Under the pieces are notes generated by a model. That model ran no database searches. It was not told the origin of the DNA and saw nothing but the letters and a program-made list of their open reading frames with translations. From Excoecaria cochinchinensis (Eukaryota; Streptophyta; Magnoliopsida; Malpighiales; Euphorbiaceae), in contig CANTUQ010000073.1 of assembly GCA_947683425.1 (NCBI GenBank), positions 9,024,501-9,088,500 on the forward strand: 64,000 nucleotides of DNA. The letters are read 5' to 3'. This document shows positions 11,465 to 23,189 of the stretch, piece by piece. The position numbers and the translations under genes are program-made. Numbering within the stretch: position 1 is the first letter of the stretch; each line of letters opens with the position of its first letter.

Positions 11465-12400
11465 CGAGTTGCACCGAGTCTTCTTAAGACTCCCGACGCG
11501 TGGGTACCATCCACAAATGGCGAGGCACCGAGTTTGCTCCAAACTTACAAAGTGTCGAGGTTGTTCTTCCGAACTGCACCGAGTCTGCTCCAGACTTACA
11601 AAGTGTGGGTGCCATCCTTCCTGGCTGCACCGAGTCCTCTTAAGACTCTCGAAGTGTGGGTACCATCCACAAATGGCGAGGCACCGAGTTTGCTCCAAAC
11701 TTACAAAGTGCCAGGGTTGTTCTCCCGAACTGCACCGAGTCTGCTCTAGACTTACAAAGTGCGGGTGCCATCCTCAAATGGCGATGTGCCGAGTCCGCTC
11801 CAGACTTACAAAATGCGGGGTTGTTCTTCTAAATTGCACCGAGTCTGCTCCAGACTTACAAAATGCAGGGTTGTTCTTCTGAATTGCACTGAGTCTGCTC
11901 CAGACTTACAAAATGCGGGTGCTATCCTCAAATGGCAATGCGTCGAGTCTGCTCCAGACTTACAAAATGCGAGAATTATTCTCTTGAACTGCACCGAGTC
12001 TGCTCCAGACTTACAAAGTGCGGAGTGCCATCCTCAAATGGCGATGCGCTGAGTCCGCTCTAAACTTACAAAATAAGGATTGTTCTTCTGAACTGCACTG
12101 AGTCTGCTCTAGACTTACAAAGTGAGGAGTGCCATCTCAAATGGCGATGCGCCGAGTTCACTCTGGACTTACAAAACGCGTGGTTGTTCTTCTGAACTGC
12201 ACCGAGTCTGCTCTAGACTTACAAAGTGCAGAGTGTCATCCTTAAATGGAGATGCACCGAGTCTGCTTCGGACTTTCAAAATGCGGGGTTGTTCTTCTAA
12301 ACTGCACCGAGTTTGCTCTAGACTTACAAAGTACGGAGTGCCATGCTCAAATGGCGATGCGCCGAGTCCGCTCCAGACTTATAAAGCACAAGGTCATCCT
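11465..12400. repeat. 50-54 bp tandem repeat, about 18 units, in TAT 3' UTR
   Basis: The core GAGTCTGCTCCAGACTTACA recurs every 50-54 bases (for example 11841, 11891, 11945). Spacers alternate between a CCATCCTCAAATGGCGATGC type and a TTGTTCTTCTGAACTGCACC type. GAGTCTGCTCCAGACTTAC contains the short inverted repeat GTCTG..CAGAC. Unit length is not a multiple of three on average, so the repetitive Ser/Leu-Gln-Thr open frames are not evidence of a protein. Confidence 0.95.
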
Positions 12401-12455
12401 CCTAGATTGAGTTGATAAAGAGCTATTCGGTGGTGCCTTCTCGTTGAAACGATCT

Positions 12456-12600
12456 GTATGCCTCTTAAGAGGACTTTGGATGATTTGCCTCTTAAGAGGA
12501 CTTGGATATTTGCCTCTTAAGAGGACTTGGATATTTATCTTTTTAATGGACTTGGAAATTTTCCTTTTCAGAGCACTTTGAAGGATTTGAACCTGTGTAG
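12456..12600. repeat. Short tandem array with CCTCTTAAGAGG palindrome
   Basis: TGCCTCTTAAGAGGACTTGG recurs at intervals of about 25-28 bases, four to six times with decay towards 12600. Each unit holds the 12-bp palindrome CCTCTTAAGAGG. A single related CCCTCTTAAGAGGC is present in element C at about 28792. Confidence 0.85.
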
Positions 12601-14529
12601 ACTTTATCTTGACCTAGTAATCCAGCACAGGTGAGTGCTAATGTTGAGCTAAAGCTATCCTTGACCAGCTTTTGTGAGTGTGGCCTTCATTTGGAAAGCT
12701 GTGTGCACAGGAATATATACAATAGATTGTGCATGCATTTGTAAAAGGTCATATGCAGATGTTTGCTAAAGAATTGTATAGAATGCATGCAAAAATGGAT
12801 AGACCATGTCCTAGGTGGTTAAGGGCCATTGAGGATATGGCTTGGCTACTCGCATTGTGCCTCCAAGGATCTAGAATAGTGTCATCTTGGCTTTAGGGAC
12901 TCTGACCCATAACTTTTTCTGAGTGACCTGTCCGGTGTGCATCTTTGCCCCGCAGTCAATAAGCATGCCCCTTTTATTATGCGCCATACAGCACTTTGCC
13001 CCCAGGATTCTGACTTATGTCCTGAATGCATTATCTGCCTGAAGAGAGATCATACGAAGTAATACCGCTTTATCGCTCCAGGCATCGGAAGTCATTGTTT
13101 TAAAGGTAGTGCATCCCTTGTGGATTTTCACACTAGCTTTTTTTTGTATGAAATGCGTCCCTTTGGGGATTTTCACATAACTCTGTGCCTAACTTTTGCC
13201 TAGAATGGACCCAACCCATTCCAGCGGCTCTTATTCACTTTATCTTTTATAGGGCAGATTGCCTGTTTTCAGGTTTTTACCCTACCCTTTGGCCTAAATT
13301 TTGCTTAGAAAGCCAATTGACTTTCTTTTTTAAAATTTTTTTTGAAGAGAATAAAATAGCTCGAAGCCGATAATGGGGCCACTCTGCTGAAGCATCGGGA
13401 TGACGATAGCAATGGAGGCCATACATAGTAAATTGTGCATATGCGAAGAAGAAATAATGCGCTACTTTTTATGTTGGAACTTAAACCATTTTGAGCATGC
13501 GATATGAAGTGCTCTGCTTACATTAATATATTATTGCGTAAATGCATATGTTCCACTCCGATTTCATCACAAATGATCATCATTTGACATTAATCTCAAA
13601 AATACAAAACCCACCTAATCTCGAGATGGATCCTAAAAATATCAAACTCCTGTTATCAATCAGTCCTCTCAGGTTTTCATGATTGAACATTTTCTCTTTT
13701 CCCCTAATTTTTGCCCAAGATGCCTTTTTTCAGTTTTCACCTTGACGGGGTGCCCAATTTTAGTAAGGTCGCCTTTTTTGGTAGTCAACCTGTGGGGCTC
13801 CTTTTTTTTTTCTTTATTTTTTTTGTTTTTTTGTTTTTTTTTTGTATGCCTTTGCCATAGGACGTATTGACCCCTTTGAACTTTCTTTCATCATTATTAA
13901 CTGGGACAACTGTTCTTTCTGATAAGGCTTTACCTTAACTTTTGTGCAAACTGTTGCAGATAGTGAGCTCCCCGTGTGGACATTGACTGTAAAAGCTCAT
14001 ACCTCGTTCTTGGTTGGCTTTGGTGCTCGATTTCTAAGTTAGCTCTCCATGGTTGAGATGGGGTTGCAGGTTGGCCTCAGATGGCTTAGGTCAATACTGT
14101 GGTTTTTTTACTTTTCTTTTTTGTTTTTCTTTTTTTTTTTTCATTTTTTTCTTTTGTTTTTCTTTCTCTTCCTTTCTTTTGTTTTTTCTGTGAAGGCCCA
14201 AAGCTTCGTCCGTCTTGAATTTGATAATTCAGCTTCTGAGGCAACCCCCTTATTTATTAGAGCTTGGTCTCGTTTGGTTGCGTTTTATGCATCCCAGATG
14301 TTAAGGAGGCAAGGGAATGGCTTTTGACACTTCAATTGCTATTAGGCTAGCAAATTGAAGTGAGTTTAACATGTCATTCCAGGTCCAGGCAAAGGCATTT
14401 TTTTTATTCTCTCATTTTTCTATTTTTTCTTTTTTTTTTCATCTCTCAAATTTATCTCACTTCGGGAATGATATTAGATGCCAACAGGATCTCGAGATAA
14501 AAAGCACATCTATTAAAAGGTTTTCTCTC

Positions 14530-15830
14530 CTACTTCTTGCGGTGCTCTGGATCAGTAATCGGTTTGCTATCAATGAGGTCCTGAGTGTGGTTCTTCAGAG
14601 TTTGACATTCATCAGTGTCATGCCGAATACGCCGATGGTAAGCACAATACAGATTCGCTCGATGATCGAGATGTCCTTGACTTCTGGAGGGCTTAGCAAG
14701 CATTGGTTGTAGCTTACCTTCTTTCATCAACCTTTTAAGTACCCAAGATAATGACCTGCCTAGGTTGGAGAAATGCCTTTGGTCTGCTTCGGTAGCCACT
14801 ATATCCACCATGTTTCCAGCTCAATTCCTATTGTCGGCCCCTGCTGACTTTCCTGCCGCCTGATTGCCGTAATTTCTTCGGACATAATTATCACTGCTGG
14901 CCTTCCTTGCCAGGTATTCTCCTTCAGCTTCTATGGCTATGTCTTTCAGGGACTCCTAGTCTTTAGCCCCTTTATCTTTGACCCATCTTTCAGATATGGG
15001 CTGGCATTTCTGATAAACAACATAATCTGGTTCGAAGTGTCTGACTTTCTCTTTATTTCCATTACCCGGTTTCTCCATCGGGTCAGGTATTCATGGAATG
15101 ACTCCCCTGATTTCTATTGTAGCAGCTCTAAGTCTTTCAAAGTTACCTCCATCCTCGTGCTGCAGTCATACTACCTGAGGAAGTCCTCTATCAATAGATC
15201 CCAATCCTCTTTAGTCCTTCTATTGAGTCCATAATACTAGCCTATCGCAGGACCCATCAAGGTCAAGCAAAAATATTCTATCTTCTGCCTTTTTGTCAGT
15301 ATTGTACCCTTCATCACTAATGAGTACTTCTTCACATGTGTTGTTGGGTCTAAGGTGCCGTCAAAATTTGGCATGTCAGGCATCTTAAAATTCTGTGGAA
15401 CTAGATCTTTGCCATCTAACTCCTGGTCTTTTGGATTTATGCCTCTTTCCACTGTCAAGTCATAGCTTCGAAGCTCTCCTCCATTTTCCTCCACATTGCC
15501 TCCTCCGGCTTGGGCAACTTCCCCTTTATTACTACTAACTCTTCTTGCTCTTCCTCCAAGTCACTTTCAGGCCTAGGAGCTTTTTTGCGCTCTACAGGTG
15601 CTGGCACTCTGGGCTCAACTTTAGGTGGGTCTACTACGACAAGGGGATCCTCTCTAACAGGCCCTAGGTCATCTTGCCCCCAAGCTGGAGCAGCGAGTTG
15701 CTGCCCAGCAAGTGGCAACAAGATTTTGCTTCATTGCCATCATTCTGGCCTCAAATTCTTCCATTCTCCTACCCACCTCTTCTGCAATCATTGCATGGGT
15801 TGCATTAGACTCACCTGACAGGTTAGCCAT
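14530..15830 (-). pseudogene. gag: gag of TAT element B
   Basis: This is the structural protein of a TAT-type Ty3/gypsy element. The minus strand starts at an ATG near 15828-15830 (MANLSGESNATHAM), followed by a helical EEVGRRMEEFEARMMAM segment, a Pro/acidic linker (PAPVERKKAPRPESDLEEEQEE), the capsid core (NFKMPDMPNFDGTLDP, then SLVMKGTILTKRQKIEYFCL) and a C-terminal block YCAYHRRIRHDTDECQ. That block resembles the CX2H...H...C motif of TAT gags. Frame changes near 15710 and 15470 and stop codons after 15237 break it into at least four pieces. Codon-level conservation with copies H and C shows it was once a real gene. Nothing resembling pol follows it. Confidence 0.8.
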
Positions 15831-16749
15831 ACTTGTCTCTGCTGATGATTCTGAAGAAAATATCTCACTACCTTTTGAGAGCGAATCTGAACTCCAATCT
15901 GACACTAGTTTCGGTAGTCCAAAGAGTGGAATCCTTCTTAGCCGACCGTCGGGACCTCTAAACCACCTGAATGAATCTATAATGGCTACAGAATACACCT
16001 TGTTAGGATGATGCATGATCAAAATGCAATACATGGCCGTGCTGATGTAGTATATAGAAACACATGCAAGTAGATAGATCCTTCCAACTTTATCTCTCCC
16101 CCACATGAGGTATTGCGGTCTCTTTCCTAGGTAGGCTTTATCCAAGGGTTAACAGGGAACCCATTAGACGCGTAAGGGTGTACGACGAAAAATCGATAGC
16201 ATAATACCTCTTGCTTAATATACATATGTATAGGTCTTGGCCATTATGTATTTAAACACTTCAATTAAATTAAAATGGGCCCACCAGGGCATGAAAGCCT
16301 TTAATAAGAGACCATTTAATTTATTTAATTTTGTCCAATATATGATGGCCCACATAGCAAGCACGGTATTACGGTATATTTTACCTAGTGGAAGTATCTA
16401 TTGCCATTATATGAGGTTTGCTCAAAGGCGATAATACTTTAGGGCTACCCAAGCATGGTCCCTATCAACGGGTCTAGCTCACCACGAGCATAATGATCCA
16501 TTGGGTCTCCATTTAATATACCATAAGGTACGAGGCTTGGGCTGGTGATTATCCCTAATACTTCCCTATATTGAGTGAACGCAGGGTCGTGCTTCGGGAA
16601 CGTACAGAGGTTAAGAAATGGACTAAACTAGCATAATTCTAAGGCTCTAGCATGATGCAATTCAATTTTTTGAAAATATATAGAATTTTAATTTATAAAA
16701 AATCCAATTATATTATTAACCAAGACAGTTTCGGAGGAAAGTTTCAAAG
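15831..16749 (-). other. Leader of TAT element B
   Basis: Untranslated region between primer site and gag, homologous to the leaders of H and C. It contains the CCTAGGTAGGCTTTATCC and GTTAACAGGGAACCCATTAG blocks. No coding evidence. Confidence 0.7.
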
Positions 16750-16767
16750 TTCCCAGTGGAGTCGCCA
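16750..16767 (-). promoter_or_regulatory. Primer binding site of B (Arg-tRNA type)
   Basis: The minus strand reads TGGCGACTCCACTGGGAA, one base inside the LTR end. TGGCGACTCC(A/G)CTGGGGA is the Arg-tRNA-type primer site known for TAT/Ogre elements. Confidence 0.8.
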
Positions 16768-16768
16768 C

Positions 16769-17867
16769 TGTGATGCGTGCCGGATCCGACAGCTTCTTGG
16801 GGTGCCCGCTTTTAGGGCCAGAGAGGGTTCGTATCTTTTGATCTTGGGCAACATGAGATATTTTGGAATCCTTACCCAATAGAACATTGGGGAAGTTCAT
16901 CTAATCCCATGAAACCTTTTGGCACCTTTGAGGTATTTTGGAGTCGCCACCCAATTTACAAGAAATTGGGAAAGTTTGTTTAACTTCGGGGTCTAAACCA
17001 GAGAAGGATTCGGAACTTTACTCTTATTAATACCTTGGTTAATTATAAATGGGTTTAAAATTTTAAAATTCCATCCCTCTCCTCACGTGGTCATGCATTA
17101 AAAATAAAGTACAAATCAAGCACCGAAAGAAAGTAGTAAAAAAAGTGGTAAAATAAAGCAAACCACAAAAAATAAAAGAAAGATAAAATTGGGACAAAAT
17201 ACAATCCCCAAAAATAAAACGTATTAAAATCTGGGACAAAAAATACAATCCCCCAAATAAAATCAAACAAAACATAAATAATAAAATCAAATGAATAAAT
17301 AAACATTCATAAATTAGGATATTTATTTAGGGTAGGAACATTGGTTCCTTCATGTTCACTTTAGAAAATCTAAGAGTTATTTTTATGCATCATTAGGAAA
17401 ATCGGGATGAATGATCCCATTTTGAGAAAATGAACTCTTCCTTTTAAAAGTGAGCTTTACTGGTTGAAATTATGACATTGATTCCATTTTATTAGGAAAA
17501 AAAACCCAATTTATTAATATAAAACTTTTTTGTGATTTTTAGTTAACGTGCATAAAATAAACTAAATCTATTACATGTTACATAATAAAAACAAATAAAA
17601 GCGAAATAAGAAAAAAAATGCTAAAAGTGAAAAAAATCCAATCACAATGGCGTCTTCAAATCTCCATGAGCTCCCATTTGGTATTGAAAATTCTCACAAA
17701 AAAAGTATTGAAATAAAAAAACAAATAAAAGTAATGTTAGTAAACAACACATAAATTAATAAATATGAATTAAAAAAATAAAATAAAATGCATTATGAGT
17801 GACAAACTAATTAAATGACAAAATGAAATAAATAACTTATCAATAATTCAACATACATAAAAACATA

Positions 17868-17921
<54 letters not shown>

Positions 17922-17938
17922 CAAGTAATAAACAAGTA

Positions 17939-18005
<67 letters not shown>

Positions 18006-19046
18006 CAACAACAACAGTAATAATAATATTAACATTAAACAACAATAACAATAATACTAATAGTAAATAATAATAATAATAACAATAATAATAAAAAAGA
18101 AGATGAACAATCAAGTAAGTAAGAGGAAAAGAAATAAAATAAATAAACCATGTTAAATCTTTGAACAAAATCACACAAAAAAAAAAACAATAATAGATCT
18201 AAAAAAATTTACATGATTACTAATTGATTATAAACAAAAATATTAACAAAAATGGAATTCAAAATTGGATCCAGAATACTTACTTTCAGATTTGGATTTG
18301 AAAAATGAAGGCAAATGATAATTTTCTTGTCTTAATTTACAAAAATAAGATTAAAAAAATAAAATTCTTAGAAGAAAATTTATCTCAAAAACAAAAAATT
18401 ATTTTTTTTGTCTCAAGAAAAAATTATTAAAAAAGAAAAAAATTCTTAAGAACAAAAGAATTGATTTTTTTGTCTCAAGAATTATCTTTAAAAAATTCAC
18501 TTAGAATCTTAGAAAAAAATGCCCTTGAAGAAGAAGAAGAGAAACAATTTTTTGCCTAAAAATATCCACTAAATTCTCTCTCCAAAACCCATTTATATCT
18601 CCAAAATAAAATCAGATTTTTAGAAGAAAATTAAATTTACTTAATTCCCCTTAAACACAAAAAAAATGAAGAATTTTACCCAAAAAAAAAATTAGAAAAG
18701 GCCTCAAAATAATAAATTTGGCCAAAAAATAGCCCTAAGGGCGTTAGATAGGCCAGGCCGCCCCTCGCGCGCACTGCGCGCTCCGGCCTGCCTGAGCGCA
18801 GGGGGTGCCTGCCCTCGCGCGCCCGTGGCCGCAACTGGCTGAATCTTTTGTTTTTAAACAATCTTAATTAGAACACTATAATTTCTAACCTCTTTTTTAA
18901 ATTCTTAAAATATTTTTTATTTATTTAAAGAAATCAAATTTGATAAGAAAACTATCACTTCCAAGTTTCTTTTTGTCTATAAATAAGCATCTAACTTCAT
19001 CATTCGGTAATCTTAATTTGGGTTACCTTGGAACCCGGTGTCTACA
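16769..19046 (-). repeat. 5' LTR of TAT element B
   Basis: The minus strand starts TGTAGACACCGGGTTCC and ends CGCATCACA just before the primer site. It includes an (AAT)n tract (about 17865-18100) and a CpG-dense islet (18740-18837) in otherwise AT-rich sequence. Confidence 0.88.
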
Positions 19047-19597
19047 CTATATACAAACTATTAATTAAAGGTACTTTCAAAGAAAAGTCTCATAATATCC
19101 TAGTGCAGTTGCCATTGTGATGCGCGTCCTTGGCGGATTTGTGGAACAAGATTATTTTATCTAAATTTGTCCCATTTTTAGAGATGGCTAGGCAAAGGTC
19201 TCTCACCCTTCAAGTCTAATCGCTTCGCAATGGTCAAAGTGATCGACCCAATTCGCTGAGCCTCGATCCTTCAAAAGGTATAAGATAGCATTTTGGGGTA
19301 CTCTTTTCTCATTGTTGGTAATTGAACTTGAGATGCATCTTTAGGTATCACAAGGTAGGTAATGTGGAGTTACCATCCAATAGAATATTAAGAAATGGTG
19401 GTCTGACCTTATGAGGCCAAGTCGAGAGATGGATTCAGAACCTCACTCTTACTTATAACCCTAGTTAATAACGAGTTTATTTGAGCCTTAGATTAATCAT
19501 TTTATCTCTCTTCTCACGTATACATCATGGCAAGAAAACATAAGGCACTCTCTTTTAAGTTGGAAATCAATAAAGCGTTGCATGACCCTAGACTAGC
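19047..19597 (-). mobile_element. Primer site and LTR remnant of older TAT element H
   Basis: Bases 19052-19097 continue the H leader interrupted by B. The minus strand over 19098-19114 is a decayed Arg-type primer site (TGGCAACTGCACTAGGA). From 19116 upward is the 3' part of an LTR diverged from those of B and C: its GAGATGGATTCAGAACCTCACTC block matches AGAAGGATTCGGAACTTTACTC of B, and CTCTCTTCTCACGTATACATCATG matches CTCTCCTCACGTGGTCATG. It is cut at 19597 by insertion of C; the rest of this LTR is not found. Confidence 0.75.
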
Positions 19598-19829
19598 TGT
19601 AGAAATCGGGTCCCGAGGCAGCCCAGATCAGGATTACCCAATTATGAAATCAGATGCTTGTTTATAGGTAAAAAGAAAGTTGTAAGTGATAGTTTTCTTG
19701 TCAAATTTGCTTTTGAAAAAAAATAATAACAAATAAAAATATTTTAAAAAATATTTTAAATAATTTAAAATAAAAAGGGGTGTTTTGAAAGGATAATATT
19801 TTTGTCATAATTATTTAAAAAAAAAATTC

Positions 19830-20052
19830 GGGTGTCGGCGTGTATTGGCGCACCCGCGGTAGTGCCCAGCGCGCCCGTAGCAGCGCCTAACGCACCTCGA
19901 CAGCGCGTTGCGTCGCTTGCCTGCACGCGCCCGCACGTTGGGCGACGAGTAGGGCATTGCGCGCGCCCGCGCACTGGGCATCGCTACATACGAGCGACAC
20001 GCGCGCCCTCTCCGTGTGCCTAGACGCCCCTCTGCACCCAGTGTTCCCCCAG
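19830..20052. repeat. CpG-dense islet in TAT LTR
   Basis: About 220 bp dense in GCGC, CGCGCC and CACGCGC words, bounded on both sides by AT-rich sequence. Shorter islets lie at matching places in B's LTRs (10998-11090 and 18740-18837). The open frames here (Arg/Ala-rich) look like composition artefacts. Confidence 0.8.
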
Positions 20053-20740
20053 TAGCCCTTTTGGGCATTTTTTAGCCAATTTATGGCATTTTTTCCAATT
20101 TTTGGTAGAATTTAATTTTAAAATCATTTTTTCTCTAAACCTTTGAAATTTTTCAGTTTTTTTGTGTTTAATGGGAATTAAATTAATTTAATTTCTTCAT
20201 TAAATCTGTTTTTTGGGGTATAAAATGGATTTTTTTAGGGAAAAAAGGGGAGATTTTTCTTCAGAAAATTTTTCTTCTTCATCTTCAAGAACAAATTCTC
20301 CAAATATTCTAATTTAATTTTCTAAATTAATTCTTGAGACTAAGGAAACAATTATTTGTTCTTGGAAATTTTTTTCTTCTTTTTTAACAATTTTTCCTTG
20401 AGACAAAGAAATTAATTTTTTGTTCTTGGGATAAAAATTTTCTCCTATATTTTATTTTCTAATCTTATTTTTTGCAAAATCAAGACAAAAAAACTGATCA
20501 TCTATCTTCATTCCTCAAATCAAAATCTGAGAGTAAACATTTTGCGCTTGATTTGATTTTTTTACAATTATTTTTTTATTTATAATTAATTAGCAAGCAT
20601 GTAGATTTTTAAATCTATTATTGCTTTTATTTTTGGTGTGATTTTGTTCATAGACTTAATATATTTTGATATGTTTTATTTATTTTATTTGTTTTTGCTT
20701 ACTTGATTGTTCATCTTCTCATTTTTTTTATTTTTATTAT

Positions 20741-20767
20741 AATTACTATTACTTTTGCTATTATAAT

Positions 20768-20805
<38 letters not shown>

Positions 20806-20968
20806 TTATTATTATTATTATTATTATTGTTATTCTTATTGTTATTCTTATTTATTTATTTGATTGGTCATCTTTTTTTATTTTTATTTTTATTTTTTTT
20901 ATTATTATTATTGTTATTCCTGTTTACTATTATTTTAATATTATTATTTGTTGTTGTTGTTGTTGTTG

Positions 20969-21008
<40 letters not shown>

Positions 21009-21010
21009 CA
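20741..21010. repeat. (TTA)n/(CTA)n/(TTG)n compound microsatellite
   Basis: Blocks of CTA, TTA, TTG and again TTA trinucleotides within the C LTR, giving Tyr-, Ile- and Leu-only open frames with no coding meaning. Confidence 0.95.
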
Positions 21011-22151
21011 TGTATGTTTTTATGTATGTTGCATTGTTAATATGTTAAGTTATTTATGTTATCATATCATTTAATTAGTTTGTCACTCATAATGCATTTT
21101 ATTTTATTTATTTTAATTCATTTTCATAAGTTATATGCTTAAATTCATTTTCATTAGTAACATCACTTTTATTTGTGCTTTTTTTTTTATTTCAATACTT
21201 ATTTTTATGTGTGAGTTTTTTCAATGGCAAGTGTGAGCCCATGGAGACTTGAAGACACCATTTTGGTGGGATTTGGCATATCTTAGTATTTTTTATTATT
21301 TTTCATTATTTTGATGTTATTTGTTTTTATTATGTAATATGTAATAAATTTATTTATTTTTATGCACGTTAATTAAAAAAATCGCATAAAAGTTTTATAT
21401 TAATAAATTGAGTTTTTTCTAATAAAATGGGACCAATGTCCTAATCTTAACCCATAAAAACTCACTTTTAAAAAGAAGAGTTAACTTCTTAAAATGCGAT
21501 CACTCATCCCGATTTTCCTAATAATGCATAAAAACAACTCTTCGACTTTCTAAGTGAAAATGAAGGAACCAATGTTCCTATCCTAAATAATGTCCCGATT
21601 TATGAATGTTTATTTATTTATTCATTTGATTTATTTATTTATTTATGTTTTACTTGATTTTATTTGGGGGATTGTATTTTTTGTCCCAAATTTTAATACC
21701 CTTTTTATTTGGTGGATTGTATTTTGTCCCAATTTTATCTTTCTTTGATTTATTGTGGCTTGCTTTATTTTACCACTTTCTTTACTGCTTTCTTTCGTGT
21801 TTGATTTGCGCTTTATTTTTTTAATGCATGACCGTGTGAGAAGAGAGATAGAAATTTAAAATTAAAAATCCAGTTATAATTAAACAAGGCATTAATAAGA
21901 GTAAAGTTCCGAATCTTTCTCTGGTTTAGACCCCCGAGATTAGACGAACTAATTTCTTATAAATTGGGTGGCGACTCCAAAATACCTCAAAGGTGCCTAA
22001 AGGTTTCATGGAATTAGATGATCTTTTCAGTGTTCTGTTGGAAGAAGGTGTCCAAAATATCTCATGATTGCCCAAGATTAAAAGATGCAAACACACTCGG
22101 GCCCTAAAAGCGGATATCTCGAGAACTGGTCGGGTCCGACGCGCATCACAG

Positions 22152-22168
22152 TGGTGACTCCGCTGGGG
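22152..22168 (+). promoter_or_regulatory. Primer binding site of C (Arg-tRNA type)
   Basis: TGGTGACTCCGCTGGGG directly after the LTR end. It differs at few positions from the TAT/Ogre Arg-type site and from the B site. Confidence 0.82.
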
Positions 22169-23189
22169 ATCTAAAAACTTTGCTCCAAAACTGTCTTGGT
22201 TAATAATATAATTTTATAAATTAAAATTCTACTTCTTTTCAAAAAATTGCATTGCATCCATGCTAGAGCCTTAGAACTATACTAGTTTGGTCCATCTTCT
22301 TAACCCTGATGTGTTCCCGATGCACAACCCTACGTTCACTCAATGTGGGAAAGTGTTAGGGATAATCACCAGCCCAAGCCACATACCTTATGGTATATCA
22401 AATGGAGACCTAATCGATCATTATGGTCGTGATGAGCTAGACCTGTTAGCAGGGACCATGCTTAGGTAGCCCTAAAATATCACCACCTTTGACCAAAGCT
22501 CATGTAATGGCAATAGATACTTTCCCTAGGTGGTATGAACCATAATACTATGCTTGCTGTGTGGATAATTACGTATTGGACAAATCCGAATAGATTGGTT
22601 AGTCACCTAAATCAAAGGCTTTCATGCCCCGATAGGTCCCTGTCGATTTATTCGGACTGCCTAAATGCACAATGATAAAAAACCATACGTATGTACATTT
22701 GATAAGAGAGGTTATGCTGTCGATTTTCTATCGTGCACTATATGCATCCATTGGGTTCCCTGCTGACCCATGGGCTAAGCCCACCTAGGAAAGAGACTGC
22801 ACGACCTCGTGTGTGCGAGTGATAAGGTTAGAAGGATTTACTTGCTTACATGTGGTTGTGAATGTTGCACAACATGCTCATGCATTGCATGTCATTCATG
22901 CATGTAAAAAAAATAATAAGAATAAAAATGAAAAATAAAAAAGCATATGCATTTCATTTTGTGTGTGTACATTCTATTGTTGTGCATATAATTTTCACAT
23001 GTACATATTATCTTGTACATAATTTTTTCCATGCATTGCATGTATCATCCTAATCCCTTATATTTCAACCATCATAGATCATATGCCTAAGTGGTTTTGG
23101 GTTTTCAACAGTCAACTAATTAGAGGACTTTTGTCTGAATAGCCAGGATTAGGACCAAAGGCAGTTAATAGAAACTCAAATATTTGGAA
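22169..23189 (+). other. Leader of element C with CATGCA-rich tract
   Basis: Untranslated leader homologous to those of B and H. Bases 22860-23045 are crowded with GCATG, CATGCA and TGTACAT words, resembling a second tract in the 3' UTR (27790-28090). No gene. Confidence 0.65.

Larger units (their letters stand above)
11302..14529 (-). other. Long 3' untranslated region of element B
   Basis: There are about 3.2 kb between the end of gag and the 3' LTR, with no credible coding sequence. Blocks such as the AGGGCAGATTGCCTGTTTTC / GGCCTAAATTTTGC stretch (13250-13310) recur inverted in element C at 27215-27300, confirming a shared TAT 3' UTR. Poly-T/poly-C runs lie at 13800-13850, 14105-14190 and 14400-14450. 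Two tandem arrays are listed separately. Variable tandem repeats in 3' UTRs are a known property of TAT/Ogre elements. Confidence 0.75.
9052..19046 (-). mobile_element. Complete gag-only TAT retrotransposon (element B)
   Basis: Two LTRs of similar size (9052-11301 and 16769-19046) bound a 5.47-kb internal region on the minus strand. The order is primer site, leader, gag and a long 3' UTR with tandem repeats. The flanks CTATG and CTATA fit a 5-bp duplication with one change, and the sequence on both sides is the same older TAT leader. No protease, RT, RNase H or integrase motif lies between gag (ending near 14.5 kb) and the 3' LTR. It is therefore a non-autonomous element of the type described in plants as TR-GAG, which would depend on a pol-encoding relative. 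Confidence 0.85.
19598..22150 (+). repeat. 5' LTR of TAT element C
   Basis: Starts TGTAGAAATCGGGTCCCG and ends GCGCATCACA, one base before the primer site. It corresponds to the inverted LTRs of B, but its GC-rich islet (19830-20052) is longer and different, and its microsatellite (20741-21010) has CTA as well as TTA runs. Confidence 0.88.

Noticed and set aside
11465..12400. CRISPR-like array
   Set aside because: Units are contiguous and diverged, without unique spacers; the context is a plant retrotransposon 3' UTR.
11453..12415. Repetitive proteins with PSLLQTYKV or GVCSRLTKC repeats, both strands
   Set aside because: By-products of the 50-54 bp tandem repeat; the unit is not a multiple of three and frames shift between units.
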